DNA of 64,000 nt from Thalassobacillus cyri (GCF_900107755.1 NZ_FNQR01000008.1:62001-126000), one strand, 5' to 3'. Positions 1-9,070 are shown, counted from the first letter of the stretch. Notes: generated from the sequence alone by a model not told the origin. Numbers and translations are program-made.

Positions 1-51
1 GAGAATGAAGTACAGAAAGTGCACAATATGATCGAAGAATATAACTCATAG
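1..51 (+). CDS. 3' end of an unknown gene (partial)
   Basis: The first 16 codons of the window form an open frame (ending in the residues MIEEYNS) closed by TAG at 49-51. It runs in from the left edge, and a weak hairpin with a T-run follows at once, as expected for the end of a transcription unit. Too little is visible to name the product. Confidence 0.5.
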   Translation, partial: ENEVQKVHNMIEEYNS

Positions 52-53
52 GG

Positions 54-80
54 AAACTATCTAATTAGTGTAGTTTTTTG
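54..80 (+). terminator. Weak Rho-independent terminator
   Basis: AAACTA (54-59) can pair with TAGTTT (71-76) and is followed by a T-rich tract. The stem is only 6 bp and AT-rich, so this is a weak call supported mainly by its place just after the stop codon at 49-51. Confidence 0.35.
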
Positions 81-162
81 TGTGAATTTTACGAACGATT
101 TTCCTTATGATCCATCTTCTGGTAGCATACAGTTACATTAACCAGAGATGGAGGACAAAAAG

Positions 163-264
163 ATGGAAGAGAACAACTTTGCAAAAGGATGTATGTGGGG
201 GATCTTGCTCTCTCTGCCACTATGGATCCTCATCATTCTTTTAGTCTACCTTATGACGAAATGA
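163..264 (+). CDS. 33-residue single-span membrane protein (paralogue 1)
   Basis: A short ORF begins with ATG at 163, seven bases after a clear GGAGG-type ribosome binding site (about 150-155). It encodes 33 residues: a short polar N-terminus (MEENNFAKG) followed by one hydrophobic segment of about 20 residues. It closely resembles the next small ORF (358-462): both share the pattern E-N-x-F-x-x-G-x-x-W-x-x-L-L-x-S-x-P-L-W. That conservation between two neighbours, plus the good RBS, is the argument that it is real. Function is unknown; a membrane-embedded peptide is all that can be said. A phage holin or small toxin is conceivable but not supported. Confidence 0.5.
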   Translation: MEENNFAKGCMWGILLSLPLWILIILLVYLMTK

Positions 265-357
265 ATGATAATGATAATGTTTAAGAGTTAATCATTTTGG
301 ATATCATGGAGTCTATCAATGAAATACCAATCTAAGACCAATGATTGGAGAACGATC

Positions 358-462
358 ATGTTTAAAGAAAATGATTTCATTACCGGATTCAGGTGGGCTC
401 TACTTATCAGTATTCCTTTGTGGCTTCTCTTTTTTGGCTGGTTAAAATGGCTGGCAAGCTAA
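358..462 (+). CDS. 34-residue single-span membrane protein (paralogue 2)
   Basis: ATG at 358 is preceded by GGAG at a normal distance. The 34-residue product (MFKENDFITG then one hydrophobic span ending in tryptophan-rich residues) has the same layout and conserved positions (ENxF, G, W, SxPLW) as the ORF at 163-264, so the two look like a tandem duplication. A longer ORF in another frame overlaps this one, but it has no RBS and no recognisable features. Function unknown. Confidence 0.5.
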   Translation: MFKENDFITGFRWALLISIPLWLLFFGWLKWLAS

Positions 463-695
463 GAAACCATTCACTAAGATCAATAGAGCAGAAGAGATTA
501 GAAGCTATTTACAAAACAAGGCTATTAGGACTTGTATCCCTCGCATTGTTACATTATAGTTACAATAGAGGCCTTTTATACTGGGTTTTTGGGAAAATTA
601 ACTTATTTGTGAATTCTAAGTAGTTCCTAAGCTTAGACGTTAATGAATAGAAATCCCATATAAAAGGTTGGTTAGTGAAGGAATGAGGAAAAATC

Positions 696-974
696 ATGGG
701 GAATTTTGTTTCTAATCGAAAGCTGGTTAAGTTTCTTGCCTTACTCCCTATCATCATTATTTTATATGTTAACTGGCAGATATTAAGTGTCTGGGAAACT
801 ACGATGAGTTATCTGGTCTGTTTGTTTTTAGATGTGCTCACCGTTACTTTCAGTGTCTTTATGGTTCATTTAGCGGATGTAAGGGGATGTAAGAAAGAGC
901 AATCTAAACGAGGTTCAACTATATGGGAAGATCTGAAGCTGAAAAAACTACTAGAATATAGGAAATGTAACTGA
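696..974 (+). CDS. Small hypothetical membrane protein (two spans)
   Basis: This 92-residue ORF starts with ATG at 696 after GAGGAAA. Two hydrophobic segments (about residues 10-30 and 38-58) are followed by a basic, charged C-terminal tail of about 30 residues, suggesting a two-span membrane protein with a cytoplasmic tail. A strong terminator follows its stop codon. It is not obviously related to the two tiny membrane proteins upstream. No family was recognised. Confidence 0.45.
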   Translation: MGNFVSNRKLVKFLALLPIIIILYVNWQILSVWETTMSYLVCLFLDVLTVTFSVFMVHLADVRGCKKEQSKRGSTIWEDLKLKKLLEYRKCN

Positions 975-987
975 CGAACGAACAATA

Positions 988-1030
988 AACCACCCTATCC
1001 TCCTATGTTGGAGGATAGGGTGGTTTGTTA
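988..1030 (+). terminator. Strong Rho-independent terminator
   Basis: A perfect 16-bp stem (988-1003 with 1010-1025) encloses the loop TATGTT, with T-rich sequence on the 3' side. It closes the small-gene region and separates it from the exopolysaccharide locus. Confidence 0.8.
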
Positions 1031-1091
1031 TGCTATACTAGACGGATAGTTTATGAGATCAAAAGATTGATTAAAGAAAGTGGTGAGTCGG

Positions 1092-1859
1092 ATGATAGAT
1101 ATTCATTGCCATATACTGCCTGGAGTGGATGATGGCGCCTCTACTTTGGAAGATAGTATCGTAATGGCAAAAGAAGCGGTTGATCAGGGGATTGATACGA
1201 TTATTGCTACCCCGCATCATAAGAATGGAGAATATGAGAATTCACGTCTTGAAATCTTTGGCCATGTGCAACAATTAAACGCTGAATTGGAACTGAGAGG
1301 GATAGCGCTGACCATACTCCCTGGACAGGAAACTCGTATCTATGGAGAAATGGTCCAGGATTTAATAAAAGAAGAGATATTGCCGTTGAATGTTGATAGC
1401 GGTTATGTGTTTGTTGAACTCCCTTCAGACCAGGTCCCTCGCTATACGGAGCGTCTATTATTTGATCTTCAGCGAGAAGGGATCAAACCGGTCATTGTTC
1501 ATCCGGAACGAAATAAAAAACTGATTCAGGAACCAGACCTGCTTTATCAATTTGTAAAAGGTGGTGCCTATACCCAGGTTACGGCTGCCAGTGTAGCTGG
1601 AAAATTTGGAAAATCGATTCAAAAATTTTCCCATCAATTAATTGAAGCCAATCTTACTCATTTGGTTGCATCGGATGCCCATAATACCCATAGTCGTGGT
1701 TTCTATTTGAAAAAAGCTTATGAAGTGATAAAGAATAAATATGGGGCTTCATCCGTATATTATTTTATGGAAAATGCTTTTTACGTTACAGAAGGGCAGA
1801 TGCTGGCGGCTAATCCTCCTGAGCATATAAAAAGAAAAAAATTCCTTGGTATTTTTTAA
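1092..1859 (+). CDS. CpsB/YwqE-type tyrosine-protein phosphatase (PHP family)
   Basis: The product is a metal-dependent PHP-family phosphatase that dephosphorylates tyrosine kinases controlling capsule or exopolysaccharide export (CpsB, CapC and YwqE family). The start MIDIHCHILPGVDDG carries the first metal-binding motif (HxH); later metal ligands appear as ATPHH, VHPERN and SDAHN. Length (255 residues) is normal. In-frame GTG codons exist at 1080 and 1083, but ATG 1092 has the better-placed GGTGAG site and gives the family's usual N-terminus. The partner kinase and Wzz-like modulator genes that usually accompany it are absent here. A strong terminator follows, so it is probably monocistronic. 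Confidence 0.88.
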   Translation: MIDIHCHILPGVDDGASTLEDSIVMAKEAVDQGIDTIIATPHHKNGEYENSRLEIFGHVQQLNAELELRGIALTILPGQETRIYGEMVQDLIKEEILPLNVDSGYVFVELPSDQVPRYTERLLFDLQREGIKPVIVHPERNKKLIQEPDLLYQFVKGGAYTQVTAASVAGKFGKSIQKFSHQLIEANLTHLVASDAHNTHSRGFYLKKAYEVIKNKYGASSVYYFMENAFYVTEGQMLAANPPEHIKRKKFLGIF

Positions 1860-1872
1860 TTTACTAAAGTCT

Positions 1873-1917
1873 ATACATCGAATCGACAATCTTTGTCGAT
1901 TCGATGTATTTTTTTTG
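1873..1917 (+). terminator. Rho-independent terminator after the phosphatase gene
   Basis: A 16-bp perfect stem (1873-1888 with 1894-1909) with a 5-nt loop is followed by a run of T residues to 1916. It isolates the phosphatase gene from the polysaccharide operon. Confidence 0.85.
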
Positions 1918-2212
1918 TCATTTTGCCAAAATCATCATATTTTACTAACCATATAATTCTTAAGATGTATGATATTACCTTTATTAAGGGGGATAGGTGA
2001 ATTTAGTCATATTTAACAATGAGACTAATAGAGTTCTATCTATTGGAAAAATTTTAAAAACAGTAGGAGTATAGTTGTTTGAATTCGGATTCTTGGGTAT
2101 TAGGTAGAATTGCCCGCATCTTTAAACCATTATTATTAAACGGAAGGTCTGTGTTAACATATTCATTAATAAAATGTGTTTCTTTCCAATAGACCCAACA
2201 ATTGGAATTTAA

Positions 2213-2351
2213 TTTGTATCGCTAAGTCGATTACCTGCCAGTTTGGGTGCTTTCACATGACTCAGCCTATTTTTTATTGCGGAAAATAATTTCAAATTGA
2301 AATAAATTGGATCCAGCATACATGTGCTCCCGGTCTGCCACCACTTAGCTG
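2213..2351 (+). promoter_or_regulatory. Structured leader RNA candidate (EAR/epsC-RNA-like)
   Basis: The 480 bases between the terminator at 1917 and the TTG start at 2397 hold no credible ORF. GCTAAGT (2221-2227) is exactly complementary to ACTTAGC (2343-2349), which would close a domain of about 130 nt. Inside, CACATG and CATGTG can pair, and a palindrome ATTTCAAATTGAAAT lies near 2289-2303. In B. subtilis the EAR antitermination RNA lies directly upstream of epsC and has a similar size. The gene downstream here is an EpsC-type dehydratase. Position and self-complementarity are seen; the EAR identity is inference and the consensus could not be checked. Confidence 0.4.
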
Positions 2352-2396
2352 TAAAGAAAATTTATCAATCAAGAAGGCGGAAGGAAGGTGTAATTA

Positions 2397-4253
2397 TTGA
2401 CATACAGTAAACGCTTAGCAGCTTTAATTCTGATAGACTCGATCATCGTTACTTTTTCTATATTCATGTCCCATTATTTTCTGAATCCCTATATGCATGA
2501 TTTCGACCGTTTGATGTTCGTGTCATCAGTCACGCTGCTATTAACTCATCATTTGTTTTCATATCTTTTAGATTTATACAAAAAAGTATGGCGTTACGCC
2601 AGTATCGAGGAACTGATCGGTATATTAGTTGCAGTGACAGGGTCAATTGCAGTAACTACTTTTGAACAATTGCTGTTTTTTGGTGTGGTATATGAACGGG
2701 CATTAATTGTAACCTGGATGCTTCATATCATATTGATTGGGGGCGTTCGATTAGCATGGCGTTATTACAATACATATGGCTTCCACTTTGCGTTGGGGCG
2801 AAAAGTTAATCAGGCTAATGAAGATCAGGATAAAAAGCGGACGTTAATTGTCGGGGCGGGTTCTGCTGGGCAGATGCTTGCTCGACAAATGAAAGGAAAT
2901 GAACAGCAGGATATCAATTTAATTGGGTTTATTGATGATAATTTTACGCTTCATCAATTATCAGTCAATAATGTCCCTGTACTTGGGAATACAAACGATT
3001 TGGCACAGGTGGTAGAGGATAAATCGATCAATCACATTGTTATTGCCATGCCTTCTGTAGAACGGGAAAGAGTAAAGGAAATTATCACGGAAGCACAAAA
3101 AATAGTGCCGAATGTTCAAACGCTCCCCATGATTGAGGATATTGCTCTTGGCAATATATCGGTTAGTCAAATTCGTGATGTTTCCATCGAAGATCTGCTT
3201 GGACGGGACCCGGTAGAGTTGGATATCGATTCTATTTCTAATGAGATACAAGGACAGACGGTCATGGTAACTGGTGCAGGTGGTTCAATCGGATCAGAAA
3301 TCTGCCGCCAGCTGGTCAAATTTAAACCGGAAAAATTGCTTTTATTAGGACACGGAGAAAACAGCATTTATACCATCCATATGGAACTAAAGCAATTAGG
3401 ACTGGACACGGAACTTATTCCGCTTATCGCGGATATTCAGGATAGAGATCGGATTATTCAGCTGGTTGGGGAGTATGTACCAGCCTATATTTATCATGCA
3501 GCCGCACATAAACATGTGCCTCTAATGGAAGCAAACCCAATGGAAGCAGTAAAGAATAACGTAATTGGAACTAAGAACGTAGCAGAAGCGGCAGATTTAG
3601 CCGGCGTTGGTAATTTTGTTCTCATTTCCTCCGATAAAGCAGTAAATCCGCCGAATGTAATGGGATCGACAAAGCGTATTGCAGAAATGGTGATCCAGCA
3701 GCTGGCTCAATCCAGCACGACGAAATTTGTAGCGGTACGGTTTGGGAATGTACTGGGAAGTCGGGGGAGTGTTATCCCACTCTTTAAAAAGCAGATCGCC
3801 AATGGTGGACCAGTAACGGTTACCCATCCTGACATGACAAGATACTTTATGACCATACCGGAAGCATCTCGGCTTGTGTTACAAGCAGGAGCACTAGCAG
3901 AAGGCGGGGAAATATTTGTACTTGATATGGGAGAACCAGTCAAAATCGTTGATTTAGCCAGAAATTTGATTCAGCTGTCAGGATACAACATAGAAGAAAT
4001 AGGTATTGAATATACAGGGATACGGCCAGGAGAAAAAATGTACGAGGAACTATTGAACGACAACGAGTACAATCAAAAGCCTGTATTCCCTAAGATTTTT
4101 GTTGGAAATTCAGTAGAAGTAGATTTTGACAAAGTAGATGTACTTATTAAAGAACATTTCATATTCGATCAGCAATATTTAAAAGATTATGTGCTTTCGT
4201 TGGCCAATGATAAAGATATCGCCTCGTATTCGTTTGCGAAAGTGGATGGCTGA
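2397..4253 (+). CDS. EpsC/PglF/WbpM-type membrane nucleotide-sugar 4,6-dehydratase
   Basis: This is a large UDP-HexNAc 4,6-dehydratase family protein of 618 residues. About four membrane spans (residues 1-130) are followed by a first Rossmann region (GAGSAGQ from residue 153) and the catalytic SDR domain (GAGGSIGSE from residue 293; SSDKA from 411). The catalytic pair is M422/K426 (MxxxK), as in the large dehydratases, where Met replaces Tyr. The expected product is the UDP-4-keto-6-deoxy sugar that a PLP aminotransferase (14239-15372) could convert toward bacillosamine-type sugars. The TTG start has a GGAAGGTG site 6 nt upstream. It is the first gene of the EPS operon, behind a structured leader. 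Confidence 0.9.
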   Translation: MTYSKRLAALILIDSIIVTFSIFMSHYFLNPYMHDFDRLMFVSSVTLLLTHHLFSYLLDLYKKVWRYASIEELIGILVAVTGSIAVTTFEQLLFFGVVYERALIVTWMLHIILIGGVRLAWRYYNTYGFHFALGRKVNQANEDQDKKRTLIVGAGSAGQMLARQMKGNEQQDINLIGFIDDNFTLHQLSVNNVPVLGNTNDLAQVVEDKSINHIVIAMPSVERERVKEIITEAQKIVPNVQTLPMIEDIALGNISVSQIRDVSIEDLLGRDPVELDIDSISNEIQGQTVMVTGAGGSIGSEICRQLVKFKPEKLLLLGHGENSIYTIHMELKQLGLDTELIPLIADIQDRDRIIQLVGEYVPAYIYHAAAHKHVPLMEANPMEAVKNNVIGTKNVAEAADLAGVGNFVLISSDKAVNPPNVMGSTKRIAEMVIQQLAQSSTTKFVAVRFGNVLGSRGSVIPLFKKQIANGGPVTVTHPDMTRYFMTIPEASRLVLQAGALAEGGEIFVLDMGEPVKIVDLARNLIQLSGYNIEEIGIEYTGIRPGEKMYEELLNDNEYNQKPVFPKIFVGNSVEVDFDKVDVLIKEHFIFDQQYLKDYVLSLANDKDIASYSFAKVDG

Positions 4254-4307
4254 AATATCGCCAAAGTTTCAATTAAAGATTAAAACAAATGAGATGGAGT
4301 GACTGGA

Positions 4308-5351
4308 ATGTTTAATGGAAAAACGTTATTAATTACCGGTGGAACAGGATCATTCGGTCATGCAGTAATGAATAAATTTTTGCAGACGGATATTAAGGAA
4401 ATACGCATTTTTTCTAGAGATGAAAAAAAGCAGGATGACATGCGGAAACAATTCAAAAATGACAAACTTAACTTCTATATCGGAGATGTGAGGGATATAA
4501 ACAGTGTGAGGAACGCCATGCATGGAGTCGATTATGTATTTCATGCGGCAGCTTTGAAGCAAGTCCCTTCATGCGAATTTTTCCCAATAGAAGCAGTGAA
4601 AACAAATGTCTTAGGAACGGAAAATGTTTTATCTGCTGCCATTGAGCAAAAGGTGGAAAAAGTCATTTGCCTGTCCACTGATAAGGCTGCCTATCCAATC
4701 AACGCAATGGGTATTTCAAAAGCGATGATGGAAAAAGTATTTGTAGCCAAAGCAAAGAAAGTCACCGAAGATGAAACTTCGATTACCGGAACTAGATATG
4801 GAAATGTTATGGCATCCAGAGGCTCAGTCATTCCACTATTCATCAATCAAATCAAGAACGGAGAACCAATAACAATCACTAATCCTGATATGACACGTTT
4901 CTTAATGAGTTTAGAAGAAGCTGTCGATTTAGTGGCTTTTGCCTTTCAAAATGCCAAGCCTGGAGACATCATGGTTCAGAAAGCACCTGCTTCTACCATT
5001 GGTGATTTGGCGCAGGCGTTGAAAGAGCTTTTTGATGCAGATAATGAAATCAAAATCATCGGAACCAGGCATGGTGAAAAGCTTTATGAAACACTGTTAA
5101 CCAGAGAAGAGCACATGGTTGCTGAAGATATGGGTGGATTTTACCGCGTTCCAGCTGATCAAAGAGATCTTAATTATGATAAATATTTTGCTATTGGGGA
5201 CGAGCGGTTATCCACAGAAGAAGAGTATAATTCTCACAATACAGAGCGTCTCAATATTGAACAGATTAAACAAAAGTTATTAGAACTCAAATATATTCAA
5301 AATGAATTAGAAAGTTGGAATAGTCATGAATATCTTAGTTACAGGGGCTAA
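4308..5351 (+). CDS. capE: CapE-type UDP-GlcNAc inverting 4,6-dehydratase/5-epimerase
   Basis: This soluble SDR enzyme begins the UDP-N-acetyl-L-fucosamine pathway, converting UDP-GlcNAc to the 4-keto-6-deoxy-L-arabino sugar. Residues 10-17 (TGGTGSFG) form the NAD(P) loop; STDKAAYPINAMGISK carries the family's MxxxK catalytic pair. Its 347 residues match the S. aureus CapE size. ATG 4308 is chosen over an in-frame GTG at 4299 because GGAG at 4296-4299 then sits 8 nt upstream. The next gene (capF) overlaps its 3' end by 26 bp, pointing to translational coupling. Confidence 0.88.
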   Translation: MFNGKTLLITGGTGSFGHAVMNKFLQTDIKEIRIFSRDEKKQDDMRKQFKNDKLNFYIGDVRDINSVRNAMHGVDYVFHAAALKQVPSCEFFPIEAVKTNVLGTENVLSAAIEQKVEKVICLSTDKAAYPINAMGISKAMMEKVFVAKAKKVTEDETSITGTRYGNVMASRGSVIPLFINQIKNGEPITITNPDMTRFLMSLEEAVDLVAFAFQNAKPGDIMVQKAPASTIGDLAQALKELFDADNEIKIIGTRHGEKLYETLLTREEHMVAEDMGGFYRVPADQRDLNYDKYFAIGDERLSTEEEYNSHNTERLNIEQIKQKLLELKYIQNELESWNSHEYLSYRG

Positions 5352-6435
5352 TGGTTTCTTAGGTAAGAACCTGGTGGCTGAACTAAAGCAACAGGACCAT
5401 GAAGTCTTGCCATTTACCAGAGATAATACATTAGAAGAATTGGAAGCCTTTGTCGGTAAGGCTGATTTCATATTTCACCTGGCAGGAGTGAATCGTCCGA
5501 AGAAGGAAGAGGAATTCTACCAAGGAAATAAGGGTCTTACGGAAGAATTGATCAGTTTAATAAAAAAGAACGAGAAAAAAAATACACCAATAGTGCTTTC
5601 CTCTTCTATTCAAGCGGAAAAAGATAATCCATACGGAGCCAGTAAAAAATTAGCAGAAGAAGCTGTTGCTGACTTTTACGAAAAAGTAGAAGCAGATGCT
5701 TATGTTTATCGTCTGCCAAACCTGTTCGGGAAATGGTCCCGTCCAAATTACAATAGTGTGGTGGCTACGTTCTGCCATAACATAGCCAGGGATCAGGACA
5801 TTCAGGTAAACAACCCGGAGGCTGAGCTGGCACTTTGTTATATAGACGATGTATTGGATGAGTTTAACAATGCTTTGCAGGGACATCCGACATATGAAGG
5901 GAAATATTGCACTGTCAAACCAGTTCATCGCATTACTTTGCAAGAGTTAGCTGATACGATTATAAGTTTCAAGAAAAGTAGAAGTAATTTAAACATCCCT
6001 GATATGGGCGATTCCTTGACGAAAAAATTATACAGCACTTATTTAAGTTACTTGCCGACCGACCAGTTTTCTTATGATTTGAAAATGAATGTTGATGAGA
6101 GAGGTTCCTTTACAGAAATTTTGAAAACGCCGGAAAGAGGACAGGTTTCGGTCAATGTCTCCAAGCCCGGAATTACCAAAGGAAATCATTGGCATCACAC
6201 TAAGAATGAAAAATTCCTGGTTGTAAGTGGAGAAGGTCTGATTCGTTTTCGAAAAATAGACACAGATGAGATTATAGAATATTTTGTGAGTGGATCCAAA
6301 ATGGAAGTGGTCGATATACCGGTCGGCTACACCCATTCAATTGTGAATGTTGGGGAAACGGACCTTGTAACAGTCATGTGGGCAAATGAAAAGTTTGACC
6401 CAGACAACCCAGATACGTACTACTTGGAGGTTTAG
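5326..6435 (+). CDS. capF: CapF-type bifunctional epimerase/reductase with cupin domain
   Basis: The second step of UDP-L-FucNAc synthesis. The N-terminal SDR domain has TGANGFLG near residues 6-13 and the YGASK catalytic motif. The C-terminal cupin has the metal-binding HWHH cluster at residues 288-291 plus a downstream cupin sheet region (VSGEGLIRF). Its 369 residues equal the length of S. aureus CapF, in which the cupin epimerises C3 and the SDR domain reduces the C4 ketone. The start lies inside capE, and capG follows 2 nt after the stop. Confidence 0.92.
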   Translation: MNILVTGANGFLGKNLVAELKQQDHEVLPFTRDNTLEELEAFVGKADFIFHLAGVNRPKKEEEFYQGNKGLTEELISLIKKNEKKNTPIVLSSSIQAEKDNPYGASKKLAEEAVADFYEKVEADAYVYRLPNLFGKWSRPNYNSVVATFCHNIARDQDIQVNNPEAELALCYIDDVLDEFNNALQGHPTYEGKYCTVKPVHRITLQELADTIISFKKSRSNLNIPDMGDSLTKKLYSTYLSYLPTDQFSYDLKMNVDERGSFTEILKTPERGQVSVNVSKPGITKGNHWHHTKNEKFLVVSGEGLIRFRKIDTDEIIEYFVSGSKMEVVDIPVGYTHSIVNVGETDLVTVMWANEKFDPDNPDTYYLEV

Positions 6436-6437
6436 AA

Positions 6438-7568
6438 ATGGAAATGCTTAAAGTACTAACTGTTGTTGGAACAAGGCCGGAAATTATCCGGTTATCAGCA
6501 GTTATCAACAAATTAGAATCTTCAGATGCCATTGAACACACACTTGTTCACACTGGACAAAATTATGATTATGAATTAAATGAAGTTTTCTTTGAAAACT
6601 TTAATATAAAAAAGCCAAATTACTTTTTAAACTCAGCAAATGGTGGTTCAGTAATGGATACGATCGGTAATATCCTCTCTAAAATAGACCCTATTTTAGA
6701 TGAGGTACAACCGGATGCTTTTTTAGTGTTAGGCGATACGAATAGCTGTTTATGTGCCATTGCTGCTAAAAAACGTCAGATTCCCATTTTTCATATGGAA
6801 GCTGGTAACAGATGCTTTGACCAGCGGGTACCAGAAGAGACGAATAGAAAAATAGTTGATCATATTTCTGATATTAATTTGACTTATAGTGATATTGCTA
6901 GAGAATATTTGCTTAAGGAAGGTTTTCCTGAAGATCGAGTGATTAAAACAGGCAGTCCTATGTTTGAAGTACTTCACTCAAGAAAAGAAGATATAAAATC
7001 TTCCAATGTATTAGACAAGCTAGCGCTTAATAAAGAAGAATATTTCCTGGTATCCGCACATCGTGAGGAAAACATTAATTCTAAAGTCAACTTTTTAGAT
7101 TTAGTAGATACCTTAAATGGCATTGCTGAACATTATAATTTACCTGTTATCATAAGTACTCATCCACGTACAAATAAAATGATTGAAGAACAAAAAATTG
7201 AATTTAATTCATTGATTAAAGTAATGAAGCCATTAGGATTCAATGACTATATTAAGTTACAAATGAATGCTAAAGCTGTTTTAAGTGATAGTGGAACCAT
7301 AAGTGAAGAGTCGTCTATTCTGGGCTTTAAAGCCTTAAATTTACGCCAGGCACATGAAAGACCAGAAGCAATGGAGGAAGCGTCTGTCATGATGACAGGC
7401 TTAAAAAAAGAAAGAGTACTTCAAGCTTTAGAAGTTTTAGAATGTCAGAATACAGAAACATTTCATATCGTACGGGATTACAGTTTTTCCAATGTTTCCG
7501 ATAAAGTATTACGCTTGATTCTGTCATACAAAGATTATGTGAATCGGGTTGTATATGGAAAAAAGTAA
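6438..7568 (+). CDS. capG: CapG-type UDP-N-acetyl-fucosamine 2-epimerase
   Basis: A non-hydrolysing UDP-GlcNAc 2-epimerase family enzyme (376 residues) completing UDP-N-acetyl-L-fucosamine. Visible family motifs are VVGTRPEIIRLS at the N-terminus, HMEAGNRCFDQRVPEETNRK in the middle (active-site acidic and histidine residues) and SDSGTISEESS toward the C-terminus. A GGAGG site lies about 8 nt upstream. Directly after CapE and CapF, the epimerase is far more likely to act on the FucNAc precursor than on UDP-GlcNAc for ManNAc. Confidence 0.9.
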   Translation: MEMLKVLTVVGTRPEIIRLSAVINKLESSDAIEHTLVHTGQNYDYELNEVFFENFNIKKPNYFLNSANGGSVMDTIGNILSKIDPILDEVQPDAFLVLGDTNSCLCAIAAKKRQIPIFHMEAGNRCFDQRVPEETNRKIVDHISDINLTYSDIAREYLLKEGFPEDRVIKTGSPMFEVLHSRKEDIKSSNVLDKLALNKEEYFLVSAHREENINSKVNFLDLVDTLNGIAEHYNLPVIISTHPRTNKMIEEQKIEFNSLIKVMKPLGFNDYIKLQMNAKAVLSDSGTISEESSILGFKALNLRQAHERPEAMEEASVMMTGLKKERVLQALEVLECQNTETFHIVRDYSFSNVSDKVLRLILSYKDYVNRVVYGKK

Positions 7569-7597
7569 TGGAAGTAGTTGATAGTTGAGGTAGTAAT

Positions 7598-9070
7598 ATG
7601 AATTTAAATAATTTAGGACGAAAGTCTCTTCTTGTTTTTATCGGTATCATCTTTGAAAGCGCCATTGTAATGTTAGTGAACATTTTAGGTGCTAAGCTAT
7701 TTGGAGTCACAGCTTATGGTGATTTCATATTAGTCTTTACTTGGGTAATGTTTATCGTCAGTTTTACTAAATTAGGATTTGATCAAAGCATTATAGCTTA
7801 TGTAACGAAAGCTGATGTATTTAAAGAAGAATATGAAAAAAACAATATTGTCGTTTTTAGCTTGTTGTTTTCATTTATATTTACATTCTTGATTAGTTTT
7901 TTACTTTATATAAATGCAGAATTTATTGCGGTTAACTTGCTGAACAACCCGAGGTTGGACAATTTATTTATTATTCAAATACCAATCATCTTTTTATTAA
8001 CTTTTACCCATATTTCATTAAGTATTCTAAGAGCTTTTGATAAAATAAATAACTTTACCCAAATTAAATATTTTCTTATCCCTTCTCTTGAAATATTAGT
8101 GATATTATTTCTCTATTTTATGGGAGTAGATTCCATTGCATTAGTAATTGGTAAATATGTAAGCCTGACTGTAGCTATAATTGGTATCTTTTATTTATTT
8201 AAAAATATTACGTCCATTCATTTCTTTAAATACTTGAATTTGTACAAGAAATTTATAATATTTTCTCTGCCATTAGTACTTTCAGGGTTAATCGTATTAA
8301 CTATTTCACGGATTGACATATTAATGATTGGTTATTATTTAGAAGGAGATAAGGTGGGGATTTATAATATTATCGTACAAATTTCTAAAGTGAGCTTAAT
8401 TATTTTATCTACAATTAATACCATTTTTACTCCTATCTTCTCAAAGTTATATGTAAGTAAGGAATATGAGCGTTTAAAAAATACCTACCGGTCGACTACA
8501 AGATGGATCACTTTTTTTACATTGGTGTACCTATGTGAAATCATTATTTTTAACGAAGAAATTACTACTGTTCTGGGCGATAACTTTAAACAGGGAACAG
8601 TCGTATTGATATTATTGACAATTGGTTACTTTATTGATACCAGCGTTGGTTCTGTAGCTAATATGAACACGATGACTGGTCGACCGTCTTATAATTTATA
8701 TTCCAGTCTGCTGGTAATCATAATTAATATTATATTAAATATGATTCTCATCCCTAAATACGGGATAAATGGTGCCGCTATAGCAACAATGACTGCAGTT
8801 AGTCTTTCTAATATATTAAAGATGGTGTTACTGTACAGGCATACAAAAATCCAGCCCTATAATATTTATTATTTAAAACTATTTCTATCAGCAGCAGGTA
8901 GCCTGATTATCACCATGGGGCTAAAAGAATTCTTTAATAGTGACTCAATTTTCATGCACATTACAATATTTCTGTTCTTCATTATTATCTATATATTCAG
9001 TGTGGCTTTATTAAAAGTTTCTGATGAAGACAAGCAAATGCTTACTAAATATATTAAAAAAATATGCTAA
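7598..9070 (+). CDS. Wzx-type polysaccharide flippase (MOP superfamily)
   Basis: A 490-residue, very hydrophobic protein with roughly 12-14 predicted membrane spans, typical of the oligosaccharidyl-lipid flippases that move undecaprenyl-linked repeat units across the membrane. The family's polysacc_synt arrangement is seen in segments such as SRIDILMIGYYL and PKYGINGAAIAT. ATG 7598 has a GAGG site. Base composition turns clearly AT-rich from here to about 11.3 kb, unlike capE-capG upstream, which fits a separately acquired serotype-like core. Partner polymerase: 10115-11275. Confidence 0.88.
   Translation: MNLNNLGRKSLLVFIGIIFESAIVMLVNILGAKLFGVTAYGDFILVFTWVMFIVSFTKLGFDQSIIAYVTKADVFKEEYEKNNIVVFSLLFSFIFTFLISFLLYINAEFIAVNLLNNPRLDNLFIIQIPIIFLLTFTHISLSILRAFDKINNFTQIKYFLIPSLEILVILFLYFMGVDSIALVIGKYVSLTVAIIGIFYLFKNITSIHFFKYLNLYKKFIIFSLPLVLSGLIVLTISRIDILMIGYYLEGDKVGIYNIIVQISKVSLIILSTINTIFTPIFSKLYVSKEYERLKNTYRSTTRWITFFTLVYLCEIIIFNEEITTVLGDNFKQGTVVLILLTIGYFIDTSVGSVANMNTMTGRPSYNLYSSLLVIIINIILNMILIPKYGINGAAIATMTAVSLSNILKMVLLYRHTKIQPYNIYYLKLFLSAAGSLIITMGLKEFFNSDSIFMHITIFLFFIIIYIFSVALLKVSDEDKQMLTKYIKKIC

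Noticed and set aside
393..623. 76-codon ORF overlapping the second tiny membrane protein
   Set aside because: It has no ribosome binding site, overlaps a better-supported ORF in another frame and shows no recognisable sequence.
2079..2110. TTGAAT and TAGAAT as the EPS operon promoter
   Set aside because: The spacing is about 20 bp and both boxes are poor, so it was not listed as a promoter.
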